Shown here in pieces: positions 1 to 9,636 of a stretch of 64,000 bases of DNA. The position numbers were made by a program, and so were the translations under genes. Numbering within the stretch: the stretch's first letter is position 1; each line of letters opens with the position of its first letter. Under the pieces are notes generated by a model. The model saw only the letters and a program-made list of their open reading frames with translations. It made no database searches and was not told where the DNA came from. The stretch covers positions 563,546-627,545 of the forward strand of contig NZ_MQVX01000001.1 in assembly GCF_002954325.1 (NCBI RefSeq). The letters run 5' to 3'. Origin of the DNA: Aureicoccus marinus (GTDB lineage Bacteria > Bacteroidota > Bacteroidia > Flavobacteriales > Flavobacteriaceae).

Positions 1-944
1 TCGATCAATTCCAAATCGCTTTGCTTCATCCCGGCTTGTTTCAGTGCTTTTGGCACGGCTTTAACCGGTCCGATTCCCATGATACGTGGTTCTACACCGG
101 CTGCAGCGTAATTCACTAAACGTGCGATGGGCTCCAGATTTAATTCTTTGACCATTTCTTCGCTCATGACCAAGACAAACGCGGCTCCATCACTCATTTG
201 AGAGGAATTCCCTGCGGTAACACTTCCTCCTGCAGCAAATACGGGCCGAAGTTTTCCGAGCACTTCCAACTTGGTATCGCGACGGGGACCTTCGTCCTGA
301 GCGACCGTGTAGTTTTTGGTTTCCTTTTTACCTTGACCATTGACAAAGGTGTGCTCAATATCGATCGGTACAATCTGGTCTTCAAATTTCTTTTCGTCTA
401 AGGCTTTTAGGGCCTTTTGGTGGGAGTTGAAGGCGAATTCATCCTGGTCTTCTCGGGACACCTTGAATTCTTGTGCTACCGCTTCGGCTGTGAGTCCCAT
501 GCCCCAGTAGTAATCTTCTTTTCCTTCTTTAGCCAAAGCGTAATCCGGAGTAGGTTTATACCCTCCCATTGGAATATAGCTCATACTCTCAGCTCCTCCT
601 GCAATGATGCAGTCAGCCATCCCGCTTTGTACTTTTGCTGTGGCGATACCGATGGTTTCAAGTCCACTGGCGCAGTAGCGGTTTACCGTAACTCCTGGTA
701 CGTCTTCAATACTCAATCCCATAAGCGAGATCAGACGAGCCATATTAAGACCTTGCTCAGCCTCAGGCATGGCATTCCCGACAATAACGTCATCGATACG
801 GGTCTTGTCAAAATCAGGCAGCTCTTTCATCATGTGTTCGATGGTTTCTGCTGCCAATTCATCCGGCCGCTTGAAGCGGAAGAGTCCTTTAGGGGCTTTT
901 CCAACGGCGGTTCTGTAGGCTTTTACGATATATGCAGTTCTCAT
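1..944 (-). CDS. fadA: Acetyl-CoA C-acyltransferase (thiolase), 3' part cut by window edge
   Basis: Thiolase catalysing the last step of fatty-acid beta-oxidation: cleavage of 3-ketoacyl-CoA by CoA to give acetyl-CoA and a shortened acyl-CoA. The reading frame starts at the ATG at 944 (MRTAYIVKAYRTAVGKAPKG) and stays open to the window edge, about 314 codons, so the C-terminal catalytic His and Cys region is missing. Visible family features are NRYCASGLETI, with the nucleophilic Cys near residue 90, then the GGAESMSYIPMGG loop and GNSSQMSDGAAF. It lies 26 bases downstream of the fadB-like gene on the same strand, so the pair very probably forms the alpha2beta2-type beta-oxidation complex. The product is certain at family level; chain-length preference cannot be read. 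Confidence 0.93.
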   Translation of the reverse strand, partial: MRTAYIVKAYRTAVGKAPKGLFRFKRPDELAAETIEHMMKELPDFDKTRIDDVIVGNAMPEAEQGLNMARLISLMGLSIEDVPGVTVNRYCASGLETIGIATAKVQSGMADCIIAGGAESMSYIPMGGYKPTPDYALAKEGKEDYYWGMGLTAEAVAQEFKVSREDQDEFAFNSHQKALKALDEKKFEDQIVPIDIEHTFVNGQGKKETKNYTVAQDEGPRRDTKLEVLGKLRPVFAAGGSVTAGNSSQMSDGAAFVLVMSEEMVKELNLEPIARLVNYAAAGVEPRIMGIGPVKAVPKALKQAGMKQSDLELI

Positions 945-970
945 GATTTTTTCTCTCAGATTATAGGTTC

Positions 971-3376
971 TTAGTTGCGAAGGGGTTTACCGGTTTTCAA
1001 CATATGCTGAATTCTCTCGAGTGTTTTACGCTCGGTACATAAAGACAAGAAAGCCTCACGCTCAATATCCAGCAAGTACTGCTCACTTACCAGACTCGGT
1101 TCAGAAAGATCTCCACCGGCCATAACGTAGGCCAGCTTGTTAGCGATCTTCTTATCGTGCTCAGAAATGTAGTGTCCGGCTTCCATACTGTCAGTTCCAA
1201 CCAGGAACATTCCCAATGCTTGCTTCCCTAAAACCTTTACATCTTTGCGGCGCATCGGTTGGGTGTATCCGGCCTCAGCCATCAGTTTTGCGTGTGCTTT
1301 TGCAGTCGCAATTTGACGGTCTTTGTTTACCACGACAATGTCTTTTCCTTTTTGAAGGATTCCCGTGTCGAAAGCCTCGTATGCAGAGGTAGAAACTTTC
1401 GCCATCCCGATGGTCAGAAAGTGCTCTTGCAGCACATTGAGTTCCACATCATTTTTACGGAAGGTATCCGAAGCGCGAAGAGCCATTTCTTTGGATCCAC
1501 CACCACCAGGAATTACCCCGACACCAAATTCGACCAATCCGATGTAGGATTCTGCCGCAGCAACAACTTTGTCAGCGTGCAAGGTGAGCTCACATCCTCC
1601 TCCTAAACACATCCCGTGTGGTGCGGAAATGGTTGGAATAGAGGAGTAGCGCATGCGCATCATGGTGTCCTGGAAGTACTTAATGGCTTGATTCAGTTCG
1701 TCGTATTCCTGTTCTACCGCCATCATAAAGATCATCCCGATGTTGGCACCAACAGAGAAGTTTGCCGCCTGATTTCCGACAACCAGTCCTTGAAAGTCTT
1801 TTTCGGCCAAGTCAATGGCGGTGTTTAGTCCGGCTAAAACGTCACCACCAATGGTGTTCATTTTAGACTGGAATTCAACATTCAAGATGCCATCTCCCAG
1901 GTCTTCCACCACAACACCACTGTTTTTAAATACCTCGTGGCTTTTGCGGATGTTATCCAGGATGATGAAGGCATCCTGTCCAGGAATTTTTTGGTGATCC
2001 TTTGCGGTAGGATCGTAGCAGTAGCTCGCCCCATTTTCTACGCTGTAGAATTGAGTGATGCCCTTACTTTTCATTTCTTCTACCCAGGCAGACGCGGTTT
2101 GACCTTCTGCTGCGATGAGATCCAATCCTTTTTCGAATCCAACGGCATCCCAAATCTGGAAAGGTCCGTGTTCCCATCCGAATCCGGCCTTCATGGCATC
2201 GTCAATCTGATAAGGCTGATCTGCGATTTCTGGAATGCGGTGCGAAACATACGCAAAGAGGGCCCCTAAAGTCTTGCGGAAGAAGGTGCCTGCTTTGTCC
2301 TTCCCGTCAACGAGTACCGGAAAACGATCGATGACCTTATCGATGGTTTTGGTTTGCTCTAAGGTGGCAAACTGCGCACGCTTTTTAGATCGGTATTCCA
2401 GGGTTTCTAAATCCAGTGATAGGATTTCTGATTTCCCTTCGGCGTTTTTTGTCTTTTTATAAAATCCTTGTCCGGTTTTACTACCCAGCCATTTGTTTTC
2501 TGACATGGTATTGATAAAACCAGGCAGTTCAAAAATGGCATGTCTTTCATCATCCGGGCAATTCTCGCGAATCCCATTGGCCACATGTACCAAGGTATCC
2601 AAGCCAACGACGTCGACAGTACGGAAAGTGGCCGATTTTGGCCTTCCGATAACCGGTCCAGTGAGTTTATCTACTTCTTCAATTGTCATATCCAACTCGC
2701 CTACGGCGTGGAAAAGACTTTGAATGCTGAAAATTCCAATGCGGTTTCCGATAAAGGCCGGAGTGTCTTTTGCAATAACGGAAGTTTTACCGAGGTACTG
2801 TTCTCCATACCCTTGCAAGAATTCAAGAACACTGGCATCAGTTTTAGGACCAGGGATGACTTCGAATAGCTTGAGGTAGCGCGCAGGGTTAAAGAAGTGT
2901 GTACCGCAGAAGTGTTTCTGAAAATCCTCGGAACGCCCTTCACTCATAAAGCGAATGGGAATCCCGGAAGTATTCGAGGTAATGAGCGTTCCCGGTTTGC
3001 GATGCTTATCCAGGTTTTCGAACACCATTTTCTTGATGTCTAATCGCTCAACCACCACCTCGATAATCCAATCTACCTCTGATACCTTGGCGATATCGTC
3101 CTCCAGGTTCCCTGTACTGATTCGAGAAGCGAACTTCTGGTGATAAATAGGAGAGGGCTTAGATTTCAAAGAGGCCTTTAGGGAGTCGTTTACCAAGCGG
3201 TTTCTCACTTGGGGAGACTCCAGGGTGAGGCCCATCGCCTCTTCCTTGGCCGTTAATTCACGCGGAACGATGTCCAATAAGAGGACTTCCACTCCGATAT
3301 TAGCAAAATGACAGGCGATTCCGCTTCCCATGATTCCGGAACCGATAACTGCCACTTTTTGAATAGGTCTTTTCAT
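971..3376 (-). CDS. fadB: 3-hydroxyacyl-CoA dehydrogenase / enoyl-CoA hydratase (FadB-like)
   Basis: Bifunctional beta-oxidation enzyme of 801 residues. The N-terminal half is the NAD-dependent 3-hydroxyacyl-CoA dehydrogenase: GSGIMGSG at about residues 12-19, ITSNTSGIPI, then the catalytic His in CGTHFFNPARY. The C-terminal third is an enoyl-CoA hydratase/isomerase (crotonase) fold with NFSVGANIG, the oxyanion-hole segment HGMCLGGGCEL and EFGVGVIPGGGGSKEMA. This order, dehydrogenase first, is the reverse of E. coli FadB and is usual in Flavobacteriia. It starts 12 bases after the marR stop and is followed 26 bases later by the thiolase, so the three genes look like one transcription unit controlled from the marR promoter. 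Confidence 0.95.
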   Translation of the reverse strand: MKRPIQKVAVIGSGIMGSGIACHFANIGVEVLLLDIVPRELTAKEEAMGLTLESPQVRNRLVNDSLKASLKSKPSPIYHQKFASRISTGNLEDDIAKVSEVDWIIEVVVERLDIKKMVFENLDKHRKPGTLITSNTSGIPIRFMSEGRSEDFQKHFCGTHFFNPARYLKLFEVIPGPKTDASVLEFLQGYGEQYLGKTSVIAKDTPAFIGNRIGIFSIQSLFHAVGELDMTIEEVDKLTGPVIGRPKSATFRTVDVVGLDTLVHVANGIRENCPDDERHAIFELPGFINTMSENKWLGSKTGQGFYKKTKNAEGKSEILSLDLETLEYRSKKRAQFATLEQTKTIDKVIDRFPVLVDGKDKAGTFFRKTLGALFAYVSHRIPEIADQPYQIDDAMKAGFGWEHGPFQIWDAVGFEKGLDLIAAEGQTASAWVEEMKSKGITQFYSVENGASYCYDPTAKDHQKIPGQDAFIILDNIRKSHEVFKNSGVVVEDLGDGILNVEFQSKMNTIGGDVLAGLNTAIDLAEKDFQGLVVGNQAANFSVGANIGMIFMMAVEQEYDELNQAIKYFQDTMMRMRYSSIPTISAPHGMCLGGGCELTLHADKVVAAAESYIGLVEFGVGVIPGGGGSKEMALRASDTFRKNDVELNVLQEHFLTIGMAKVSTSAYEAFDTGILQKGKDIVVVNKDRQIATAKAHAKLMAEAGYTQPMRRKDVKVLGKQALGMFLVGTDSMEAGHYISEHDKKIANKLAYVMAGGDLSEPSLVSEQYLLDIEREAFLSLCTERKTLERIQHMLKTGKPLRN

Positions 3377-3388
3377 TGCTATTTAGGG

Positions 3389-3859
3389 TTAATGCGATTT
3401 GTTGATTTGGCTCGTTTCTTCGCGAGCGGTATACACTTGTTTATCTAGAATTAAGCGATTGATGGTTTCCATGACGCGGTAAAAACTTTCCAGATCCTTA
3501 TGATCGGCATGTTTTTCAACCACATCATTAAAACGCAAGACCACCTCTTTCGAGTCGGCACGTTTTTTCAATCCAAGGGGAGTCAGGTGAATGAGAACTC
3601 CGCGGCCATCGTTGGGATTCGGCTTACGAACCACATATCCTTTTTCTTCAATGTTCTTTAGAATACGGGAAAGAGAAGTGGCCTCCATACCCATTTTGGG
3701 TCCTAAAGCGGTACTAGGGGTTCCCGATTTGGGATCGATACTCAATAGGGTGAAACCGATCGCCATCGTCAACTCGTAATGTTTGGCCTCTTCATTGTAC
3801 ATGCGGGCCACTGCTTGCCAGGTTGCGCGTAGGGCGTAATCAATTGTGCTTGGACTCAT
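3389..3859 (-). CDS. MarR-family transcriptional regulator of the beta-oxidation cluster
   Basis: A 156-residue winged-helix regulator. The helix-turn-helix and wing are visible around residues 60-105 (LGPKMGMEATSLSRILKNIE, then GYVVRKPNPNDGRGVLIHLT, including the MarR-typical wing DGRG). It is the first gene of a unit with the fadB-like and thiolase genes and lies just after the acyl-CoA ligase gene. A 28-bp perfect palindrome sits immediately upstream over its own promoter. From context I infer autoregulation and fatty-acid or acyl-CoA-responsive repression of the cluster; the ligand is inferred, not seen. Confidence 0.9.
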   Translation of the reverse strand: MSPSTIDYALRATWQAVARMYNEEAKHYELTMAIGFTLLSIDPKSGTPSTALGPKMGMEATSLSRILKNIEEKGYVVRKPNPNDGRGVLIHLTPLGLKKRADSKEVVLRFNDVVEKHADHKDLESFYRVMETINRLILDKQVYTAREETSQINKSH

Positions 3860-3876
3860 GGATTGATTTGTGAGCC

Positions 3877-3884
3877 CAAAGATA
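3877..3884 (-). promoter_or_regulatory. Minus-strand -7 box of the marR-fadB-fadA promoter
   Basis: On the minus strand this reads TATCTTTG, an exact match to the Bacteroidota sigma-A -7 consensus TAnnTTTG. Transcription would begin near 3870, about ten bases before the marR ATG at 3859. The -33 region expected about 19 bases upstream falls inside the palindrome at 3888-3915 and has no clear TTG, so occupation of the palindrome should block polymerase. Confidence 0.55.
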
Positions 3885-3887
3885 GGA

Positions 3888-3915
3888 AAATTTATTATGC
3901 ATGCATAATAAATTT
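3888..3915. promoter_or_regulatory. 28-bp perfect palindrome, probable MarR operator
   Basis: Bases 3888-3915 form an uninterrupted inverted repeat, 14 bases on each side of the 3901/3902 axis, with core TTATGCATGCATAA flanked by AT-rich arms. It lies 28 bases upstream of the marR start and between the -33 and -7 positions of its promoter. MarR dimers bind palindromes of about 16-20 bp, so the core is long enough for one dimer and the whole element could be an extended site. There is no T-tract, so it is not a terminator. Confidence 0.75.
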
Positions 3916-3957
3916 ATGCAAAGAAGTTTTCCTGATTACAAAAAGAAGTCTGCTGAT

Positions 3958-5739
3958 CTAGGCTGGCGGATGACCGTAGATCTCTTCGTAAAGTCCTTGG
4001 TATTTCTGCTTGACAATTTTGCGTCGCAGTTTCATGGTTGGGGTCAGGTGGCCCCCTTCAACACTCCATACATCGGGTGTAAGGCGGAATTGTTTCACTT
4101 TCTCCCACTTGGCAAAATTCTCGTTTACCGCGTCGATCTCTTCCTGATATCGAGCGATGATTTTCGGATCAGTCACCAATTTCGCCTTGTCGCTGGTGTC
4201 GAACCCTTTTCGTTCAGCCCAGTCGTCCAAAAACTCAAAATTAGGTTGAATTAATGCCGCGGGCATTTTCTCGCCTTCTCCGACAACCATGATTTGTTCG
4301 ATAAAGAGGGACTCTTTGAATTTGTTCTCGAGGACCTGAGGAGCGACATACTTTCCTCCTGAGGTTTTGAACATTTCCTTTTTACGATCCGTGATGCGCA
4401 AGAAACCGTCTTTGTCTATTTCGCCAATGTCCCCGGTATGGAAGTAACCGTCCTTAATGACTTCGGCTGTTTTTTCTGGATCCTTGTAATAACCTTGCAT
4501 CACCTGGGGCCCTTTGACCAGTATTTCTCCGTCTTCGGCGATCTTGACTTCGGTCTGCCCAATAGGTTTGCCGACGGTACCAATTCTAAATCCGCCTTGA
4601 CGCATATCGTTGACGGTCACTACCGGGGAGGTTTCGGTCAAGCCGTAACCTTCCATCACCCCTAATTCCGCGGCGTTGAAAATTCGGGCGAGTCGTGTTT
4701 GGAGGGCTGCACTACCTGAGGCGATCAATTCGAGATTACCACCAACACCTTCTTTCCATTTGCTGAAAATTAGTTTACGTGCCAGAGCCAGTTTGCGTTC
4801 GTAGAACCATCCGTTCTGCCCGTAAGGCTCGTATTTGAGACCAACTTCAACAGCCCAAAAGAAAAGGGACTTTTTGATCCCGGTGAGTTCTTTTCCTCTT
4901 CCGATGATCTTGTCGTAAATTTTTTCGAGGAGTCGTGGCACCGCTGTCATTACATGAGGCTTCACTTCCTTTAGGTTGTCGCTAATCGCTTCCAGACTCT
5001 CAGCGTAGTTGATGCTCACGCCCCGGTATTGGTAGAGATAGATCAGCATGCGCTCATACACGTGACACAAGGGCAAAAAGCTCAAAGCTTTTACCTTGCC
5101 ACTGGCTATGGGCAAGCGAGCAGAACTCTCCAGGGCATTGCTGGTGATGTTGTGGTGAGAGAGCATTACCCCTTTCGGTACACCGGTTGTTCCTGAGGTG
5201 TAAATCAGGGTGGCTAGATCTTCCGGCTTTACGGCGTCCATACGGGCTTGTACCTCTTCCTGATTGGAAGTGTCTTCACCCATTTTCAGGACTTCCGTCC
5301 AATGTTGGCAGTTGTCCAGTTGATCGAAGCAGTACACTTCTTTAACCGTCTTAAGCTTAGGACTGATCTCCAGTATTTTTTCGAGAACCTCCGTGCAGGA
5401 GACAAAGCAATATATCGCCTCCGAGTGGTTCAGAACATATTCGTAATCCTCCTTTGAAATTGTCGGGTATATGGGGACATTTTGTGCTCCCACTTGTAAT
5501 ACCCCTATATCAACGATGTTCCATTCTGTTCGATTGGTCATCGAGATCACCGCAATTTTATCGTTGGGCTGAACGCCCAGACGCAGTAATCCTCGACTCA
5601 GGGCATTGGCCTTGTCGATATACTGCTGAGTGGAAAGGGCTTCCCATTTGCCGTTGTATTTGGTGACCAAAGATTCCTCTAAGGGGTAGGTCTCAAGTTG
5701 GTAATAGGGGAAATCAAATAGACGGGTTACCTGCTGCAT
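3958..5739 (-). CDS. fadD: Long-chain fatty-acid--CoA ligase (AMP-forming)
   Basis: Acyl-activating enzyme of 593 residues in the ANL superfamily; it makes acyl-CoA from free fatty acid, ATP and CoA, feeding the downstream FadB/FadA proteins. The P-loop-like AMP-binding motif is LIYTSGTTGVPKGV (about residues 178-191). Later motifs are GYGLTETSPVV, the ribose-binding YFHTGDIGEIDKDGFLRITDRKKE and a C-terminal lid containing GGKYVAPQVLENKF. The length and the medium-to-long insertion fit the bacterial long-chain type (FAA1/FadD15-like). It is on the same strand as marR but separated by 98 bases that hold the palindrome and a promoter, so it may be transcribed separately. Confidence 0.92.
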   Translation of the reverse strand: MQQVTRLFDFPYYQLETYPLEESLVTKYNGKWEALSTQQYIDKANALSRGLLRLGVQPNDKIAVISMTNRTEWNIVDIGVLQVGAQNVPIYPTISKEDYEYVLNHSEAIYCFVSCTEVLEKILEISPKLKTVKEVYCFDQLDNCQHWTEVLKMGEDTSNQEEVQARMDAVKPEDLATLIYTSGTTGVPKGVMLSHHNITSNALESSARLPIASGKVKALSFLPLCHVYERMLIYLYQYRGVSINYAESLEAISDNLKEVKPHVMTAVPRLLEKIYDKIIGRGKELTGIKKSLFFWAVEVGLKYEPYGQNGWFYERKLALARKLIFSKWKEGVGGNLELIASGSAALQTRLARIFNAAELGVMEGYGLTETSPVVTVNDMRQGGFRIGTVGKPIGQTEVKIAEDGEILVKGPQVMQGYYKDPEKTAEVIKDGYFHTGDIGEIDKDGFLRITDRKKEMFKTSGGKYVAPQVLENKFKESLFIEQIMVVGEGEKMPAALIQPNFEFLDDWAERKGFDTSDKAKLVTDPKIIARYQEEIDAVNENFAKWEKVKQFRLTPDVWSVEGGHLTPTMKLRRKIVKQKYQGLYEEIYGHPPA

Positions 5740-5891
5740 AGTTAGTTACTAATATGAAATCGCAAAATAGCGAAAAGAGAAGAATTTTAAAAAATACATA
5801 ACAAAAGCCCCGGACAATTAACTCCTTTTTAAGGGAGGCCCACCTTTATTGATAGATGTGCAATGCAATTGCCAATTACAAGAGAACCAGC

Positions 5892-8800
5892 TTATTGCTT
5901 TTCACACCATTCTCTGGCGTTGATAAAAGCTTGTAGCCAGGGAGAAACTTCGTCTCCACTTCTGTTATTCGGATAATGAGCCCAATTCCAAGGGAATATG
6001 GAACGCTCAATATGCGGCATAGTCACCAAATGGCGCCCACTGGTATCACAGAGCATGGCCGTATTGTAATCCGATCCATTCGGGTTGGACGGATACCCTT
6101 TGTGACCGTATTGGGCCACCAAAGAATAAGCGTTCTGCTCTTCCGGTAAATAGAACTTTCCTTCTCCGTGAGAAATCCAAACTCCCAAACGGGTTCCCGC
6201 AAGGGAAGACAACATTACCGAGGGGTTTTCCTGTACCACTACAGAAGTAAAGGCGCTTTCGTGTTTCCCGGAATCGTTGTAGGTCATTTTACCGTGTTCG
6301 TGGTGCTCCGGGTAGAGCAATTCCAATTCCATAAACAACTGACAACCATTACAGATTCCAATGGACAAGGTGTCTTCTCTCTCAAAAAAGTTTTTGAGCG
6401 CCGCCTTGGCATTGGGGTTGTACTTAAACACCCCGGCCCAACCTTTTGCACTTCCAAGAACATCCGAGTTAGAAAAGCCTCCAACAGCTCCTAAAAATTT
6501 AATACTTCTGAGGTCCTCCCGTCCACTGACAAGATCAGTCATGTGAACATCAATCACTTCAAAACCTGCGAGGTAAAGAGCATGCGCCATTTCTCTTTCG
6601 GAATTACTTCCCTTTTCACGGAGGATGGCTGCTTTTGGCTTTGCACTTCCCGTATTGCGAGCGGGGAGCTGTCCTTCAAATCCGGAAGGAAAACTGTAGT
6701 GCAGGGGCTGCTTATGAAAGGTGTTGTATCGTTCTTCTGCCAGGCGCGGCGTGGTCTGGTGTTGATCCAGAAGGAAGGAGGTTTTGTACCAGACCTGACG
6801 CATATGCGGGATCATGAGTCCCAGTTCTACGCCTTGATTTTTAATCAGGAGTTCTTCCTTTTTCTGAGGTCGCCCAATTCGGATAGCCGGAATATTCAGT
6901 TCTTGTAATAAAGCGGCATCTTGATCGGATCGCAACTGAAAGACCAGTCCGATGTTTTCAGAAAAAAGCAATTTTATGGTGTCACTTTCGCTCACCTCGG
7001 TGAAGTCTAATTGCGCACCCAGTTGGTTGTCTGCAAAACACATCTCGAGAAGAGTGGTGATTAAACCGCCTGATCCAATATCATGGCCCGCAACAACAGC
7101 TCCGGAGCGGATCATCTGCTGCACGGCATTGAACTGTTGTTTGAAGCGCTCACCACTGGCAATACTCGGCGCTTTTTCTCCGATGGCTTTTCGTATCTGA
7201 GCAAAGGAAGAACCTCCGAGTTGGTGTTCTTCTCCAGAGAGGTTGAGGTAGTAAATACTTCCCCCATCTTTTCGCAAGACGGGCTCGATCACTTGATTAA
7301 TGTTATCGCAGTGGGCCGCGGCCGATATAATGACGGTTCCGGGTGCGATGACTTCTTCCTCAGCGTATTTCTGTTTCATGGATAAGGAATCCTTCCCTGT
7401 TGGGACGTTAATCCCGAGCTCTTTGGCAAAATCAGAAACGGCTTCCACGGCTTCATATAAACGGGCGTCTTCTCCGGGATTGCGGCATGGCCACATCCAG
7501 TTGGCGGAAAGGGATACCCCAGCGAGTCCTTTTTCTAATGGAGCCCATACCAGGTTGCTCAAGGCTTCCGCTATACTGTTGCGGCTTCCGGCGACAGGAT
7601 CGATAAGACCAGAAACAGGGGAGTGGCCAACACTGGTCGCCAAACCATGCCCACTAGTAAAATCCAAGGCCATAACCCCGCAGTTGTTCAAGGGCAATTG
7701 CAAAGGACCAGCACATTGTTGTTTAGCCACCCGACCACCAACACAGCGGTCCACTTTATTGGTCAACCAGTCCTTACAGGCCACGGCTTCCAATTGAAGC
7801 ACTTCTTCCAGATAGGTGTGAAAATCCGCTAATTCATAGGGGATTGGCGGGTATTCCATTCGTATGCTTTTGTCCTCCATGATGGTCTTTGGGGAACTTC
7901 CGAAAAAGTCACTCAAAGGCAAATCGATGGGGTGCTGTCCATCTCGGGAGGAGATAAAACTGAAGTGCTGATCTCCGGTTACTTTTCCAACCGCATAAAA
8001 GGGAGCTCTTTCCCGTTCTGCAATTCTTTCTAAGAGCGCTCTGTCTTTTGGTTCGATCAAAAGACCCATACGTTCCTGGGATTCGTTGCCGATAATTTCT
8101 TTTTCGGAGAGGGTAGGGTCTCCAACTGGTAATTTACTTACCTCGATCTTTCCACCGCTTTCTTCGACCAGTTCCGAAAGACAGTTCAAGTGACCTCCGG
8201 CTCCGTGATCGTGAATAGAGACGATGGGGTTTTCTTTGGACTCGACCAGTGCCCGAATGGCATTTGCAACCCGTTTCTGCATTTCCGGGTTGGAGCGCTG
8301 AACGGCATTGAGTTCGATAACCGAATCAAAGGCTCCTGTGTCGGCACTTGATACAGCGGCGCCACCCATTCCAATGCGGTAGTTATCGCCACCTAAAACC
8401 ACGATGTCGTTGTCTTTTTGGGCTTTTCCTTTGAGGGCTTGTTCGTGCTTGCCATATCCGATCCCACCGGCGAGCATAATCACTTTATCAAAACCGAGTT
8501 TACGGCCCAATTGATGCCCATCCTCTTGGTGTTCAAAGGTCAATACGGAACCACTGATCAGAGGCTGACCGAATTTATTTCCGAAGTCAGAAGCCCCGTT
8601 GGACGCCTTAATAAGGATATCCAAGGGAGTTTGGTACAGCCAAGGACGTTCCTCCAGGTTGTCCTCCCAAGCACGCTGCTTTTCCAATCGTGAATAGGCC
8701 GTCATATAGACAGCCGTTCCCGCTAGGGGTAAAGATCCTTTTCCGCCAGCCAGGCGATCCCGAATCTCTCCCCCAGAACCCGTCGCTGCTCCGTTAAAGG

Positions 8801-9569
8801 GCTCCACGGTGGTGGGGAAGTTGTGGGTTTCGGCTTTTAGCGAAAGCACGGATTGAAAGGGACTTTCTTCATAGACCGAAGGACGGTCTGGGGCTGTGGG
8901 CGCAAACTGAGTGACTTCCGGTCCTTTGATAAAAGCGACATTGTCTTTATAAGCCGATACCACCTCGTTGGGGTTGTCTTGGGTGGTCTGCTTGATCAGT
9001 TGAAAAAGAGAGTAGGGGCGAGTCTGTCCATCGATAACAAACTCTCCATTGAATATTTTATGACGACAGTGCTCAGAGTTCACTTGGCTGAATCCAAAGA
9101 CTTCGGAGTCCGTTAATAAACGCCCCAGACGTTTCGATACCCCGTTGAGGTAATCCACTTCTTCTTCGCTTAGTGCAAGCCCCTGTTCCTGGTTGTAGGC
9201 GGCGATATCTTCAATGGATTGAACCGGCTCTGCTTCTCTTTCGATCGTAAAAAGGGCTTGGTTCAGCTGCTTGTAGAACTGCTCCAGCATGGGGTCGAAA
9301 GAAACATCCTTTTCGTCCACTGCTCGGTATTCTTCCATTCTAGTAATGCCTTCAATCCCCATGTTCTGGGTGATCTCCGTGGCATTGGTACTCCAGGGAG
9401 TAACCATGGTGGCTCGTGGACCAACAAAAAAAGCGTCAAGAGACGCCTGTTCGATTTTTGGTTTATTGCCGAGTAGCCAGCTGAGGGCTTCGCTCTGGTT
9501 TTGAGAGAGTTCTTTATCCGTCTGAACGGCGATAACGAGGGTTGCCGGGTGGCCAAAGAAATGGATCAT
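5892..9569 (-). CDS. purL: Phosphoribosylformylglycinamidine synthase, large single-chain form
   Basis: Fourth step of de novo purine synthesis: converts FGAR, glutamine and ATP to FGAM. At 1225 residues this is the long form that joins the synthase and glutaminase in one chain, so separate purQ and purS are not needed. Visible features are the FSQVNSEHCRHKIF and LSLKAETHNFPT motifs of the FGAM synthase domain, the second-lobe signature GHDIGSGGLITTLLEM, and a class I glutaminase from about residue 965 with the nucleophile in SIGICNGCQLFMEL and the His/Glu pair in PHIERSIFPW. The Met at 9569 begins MIHFFGHP, as in flavobacterial homologues. A gap of 152 bases separates its stop from the acyl-CoA ligase start. 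Confidence 0.96.
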   Translation of the reverse strand: MIHFFGHPATLVIAVQTDKELSQNQSEALSWLLGNKPKIEQASLDAFFVGPRATMVTPWSTNATEITQNMGIEGITRMEEYRAVDEKDVSFDPMLEQFYKQLNQALFTIEREAEPVQSIEDIAAYNQEQGLALSEEEVDYLNGVSKRLGRLLTDSEVFGFSQVNSEHCRHKIFNGEFVIDGQTRPYSLFQLIKQTTQDNPNEVVSAYKDNVAFIKGPEVTQFAPTAPDRPSVYEESPFQSVLSLKAETHNFPTTVEPFNGAATGSGGEIRDRLAGGKGSLPLAGTAVYMTAYSRLEKQRAWEDNLEERPWLYQTPLDILIKASNGASDFGNKFGQPLISGSVLTFEHQEDGHQLGRKLGFDKVIMLAGGIGYGKHEQALKGKAQKDNDIVVLGGDNYRIGMGGAAVSSADTGAFDSVIELNAVQRSNPEMQKRVANAIRALVESKENPIVSIHDHGAGGHLNCLSELVEESGGKIEVSKLPVGDPTLSEKEIIGNESQERMGLLIEPKDRALLERIAERERAPFYAVGKVTGDQHFSFISSRDGQHPIDLPLSDFFGSSPKTIMEDKSIRMEYPPIPYELADFHTYLEEVLQLEAVACKDWLTNKVDRCVGGRVAKQQCAGPLQLPLNNCGVMALDFTSGHGLATSVGHSPVSGLIDPVAGSRNSIAEALSNLVWAPLEKGLAGVSLSANWMWPCRNPGEDARLYEAVEAVSDFAKELGINVPTGKDSLSMKQKYAEEEVIAPGTVIISAAAHCDNINQVIEPVLRKDGGSIYYLNLSGEEHQLGGSSFAQIRKAIGEKAPSIASGERFKQQFNAVQQMIRSGAVVAGHDIGSGGLITTLLEMCFADNQLGAQLDFTEVSESDTIKLLFSENIGLVFQLRSDQDAALLQELNIPAIRIGRPQKKEELLIKNQGVELGLMIPHMRQVWYKTSFLLDQHQTTPRLAEERYNTFHKQPLHYSFPSGFEGQLPARNTGSAKPKAAILREKGSNSEREMAHALYLAGFEVIDVHMTDLVSGREDLRSIKFLGAVGGFSNSDVLGSAKGWAGVFKYNPNAKAALKNFFEREDTLSIGICNGCQLFMELELLYPEHHEHGKMTYNDSGKHESAFTSVVVQENPSVMLSSLAGTRLGVWISHGEGKFYLPEEQNAYSLVAQYGHKGYPSNPNGSDYNTAMLCDTSGRHLVTMPHIERSIFPWNWAHYPNNRSGDEVSPWLQAFINAREWCEKQ

Positions 9570-9636
9570 GAAGTAAAGTAGATCGTTGAAACGTATGGCA
9601 AAAATACAGGTTCTCTTAAAAACCCAATTGACTGTT

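Noticed and set aside
417-974. 185-codon open frame on the plus strand
   Set aside because: It lies opposite the thiolase gene, whose protein motifs are clear; no start context or family match.
5740-5891. Possible terminator between purL and the acyl-CoA ligase gene
   Set aside because: Only a four-bp CTCC/GGAG stem with a loose loop and no T-run; too weak to list.
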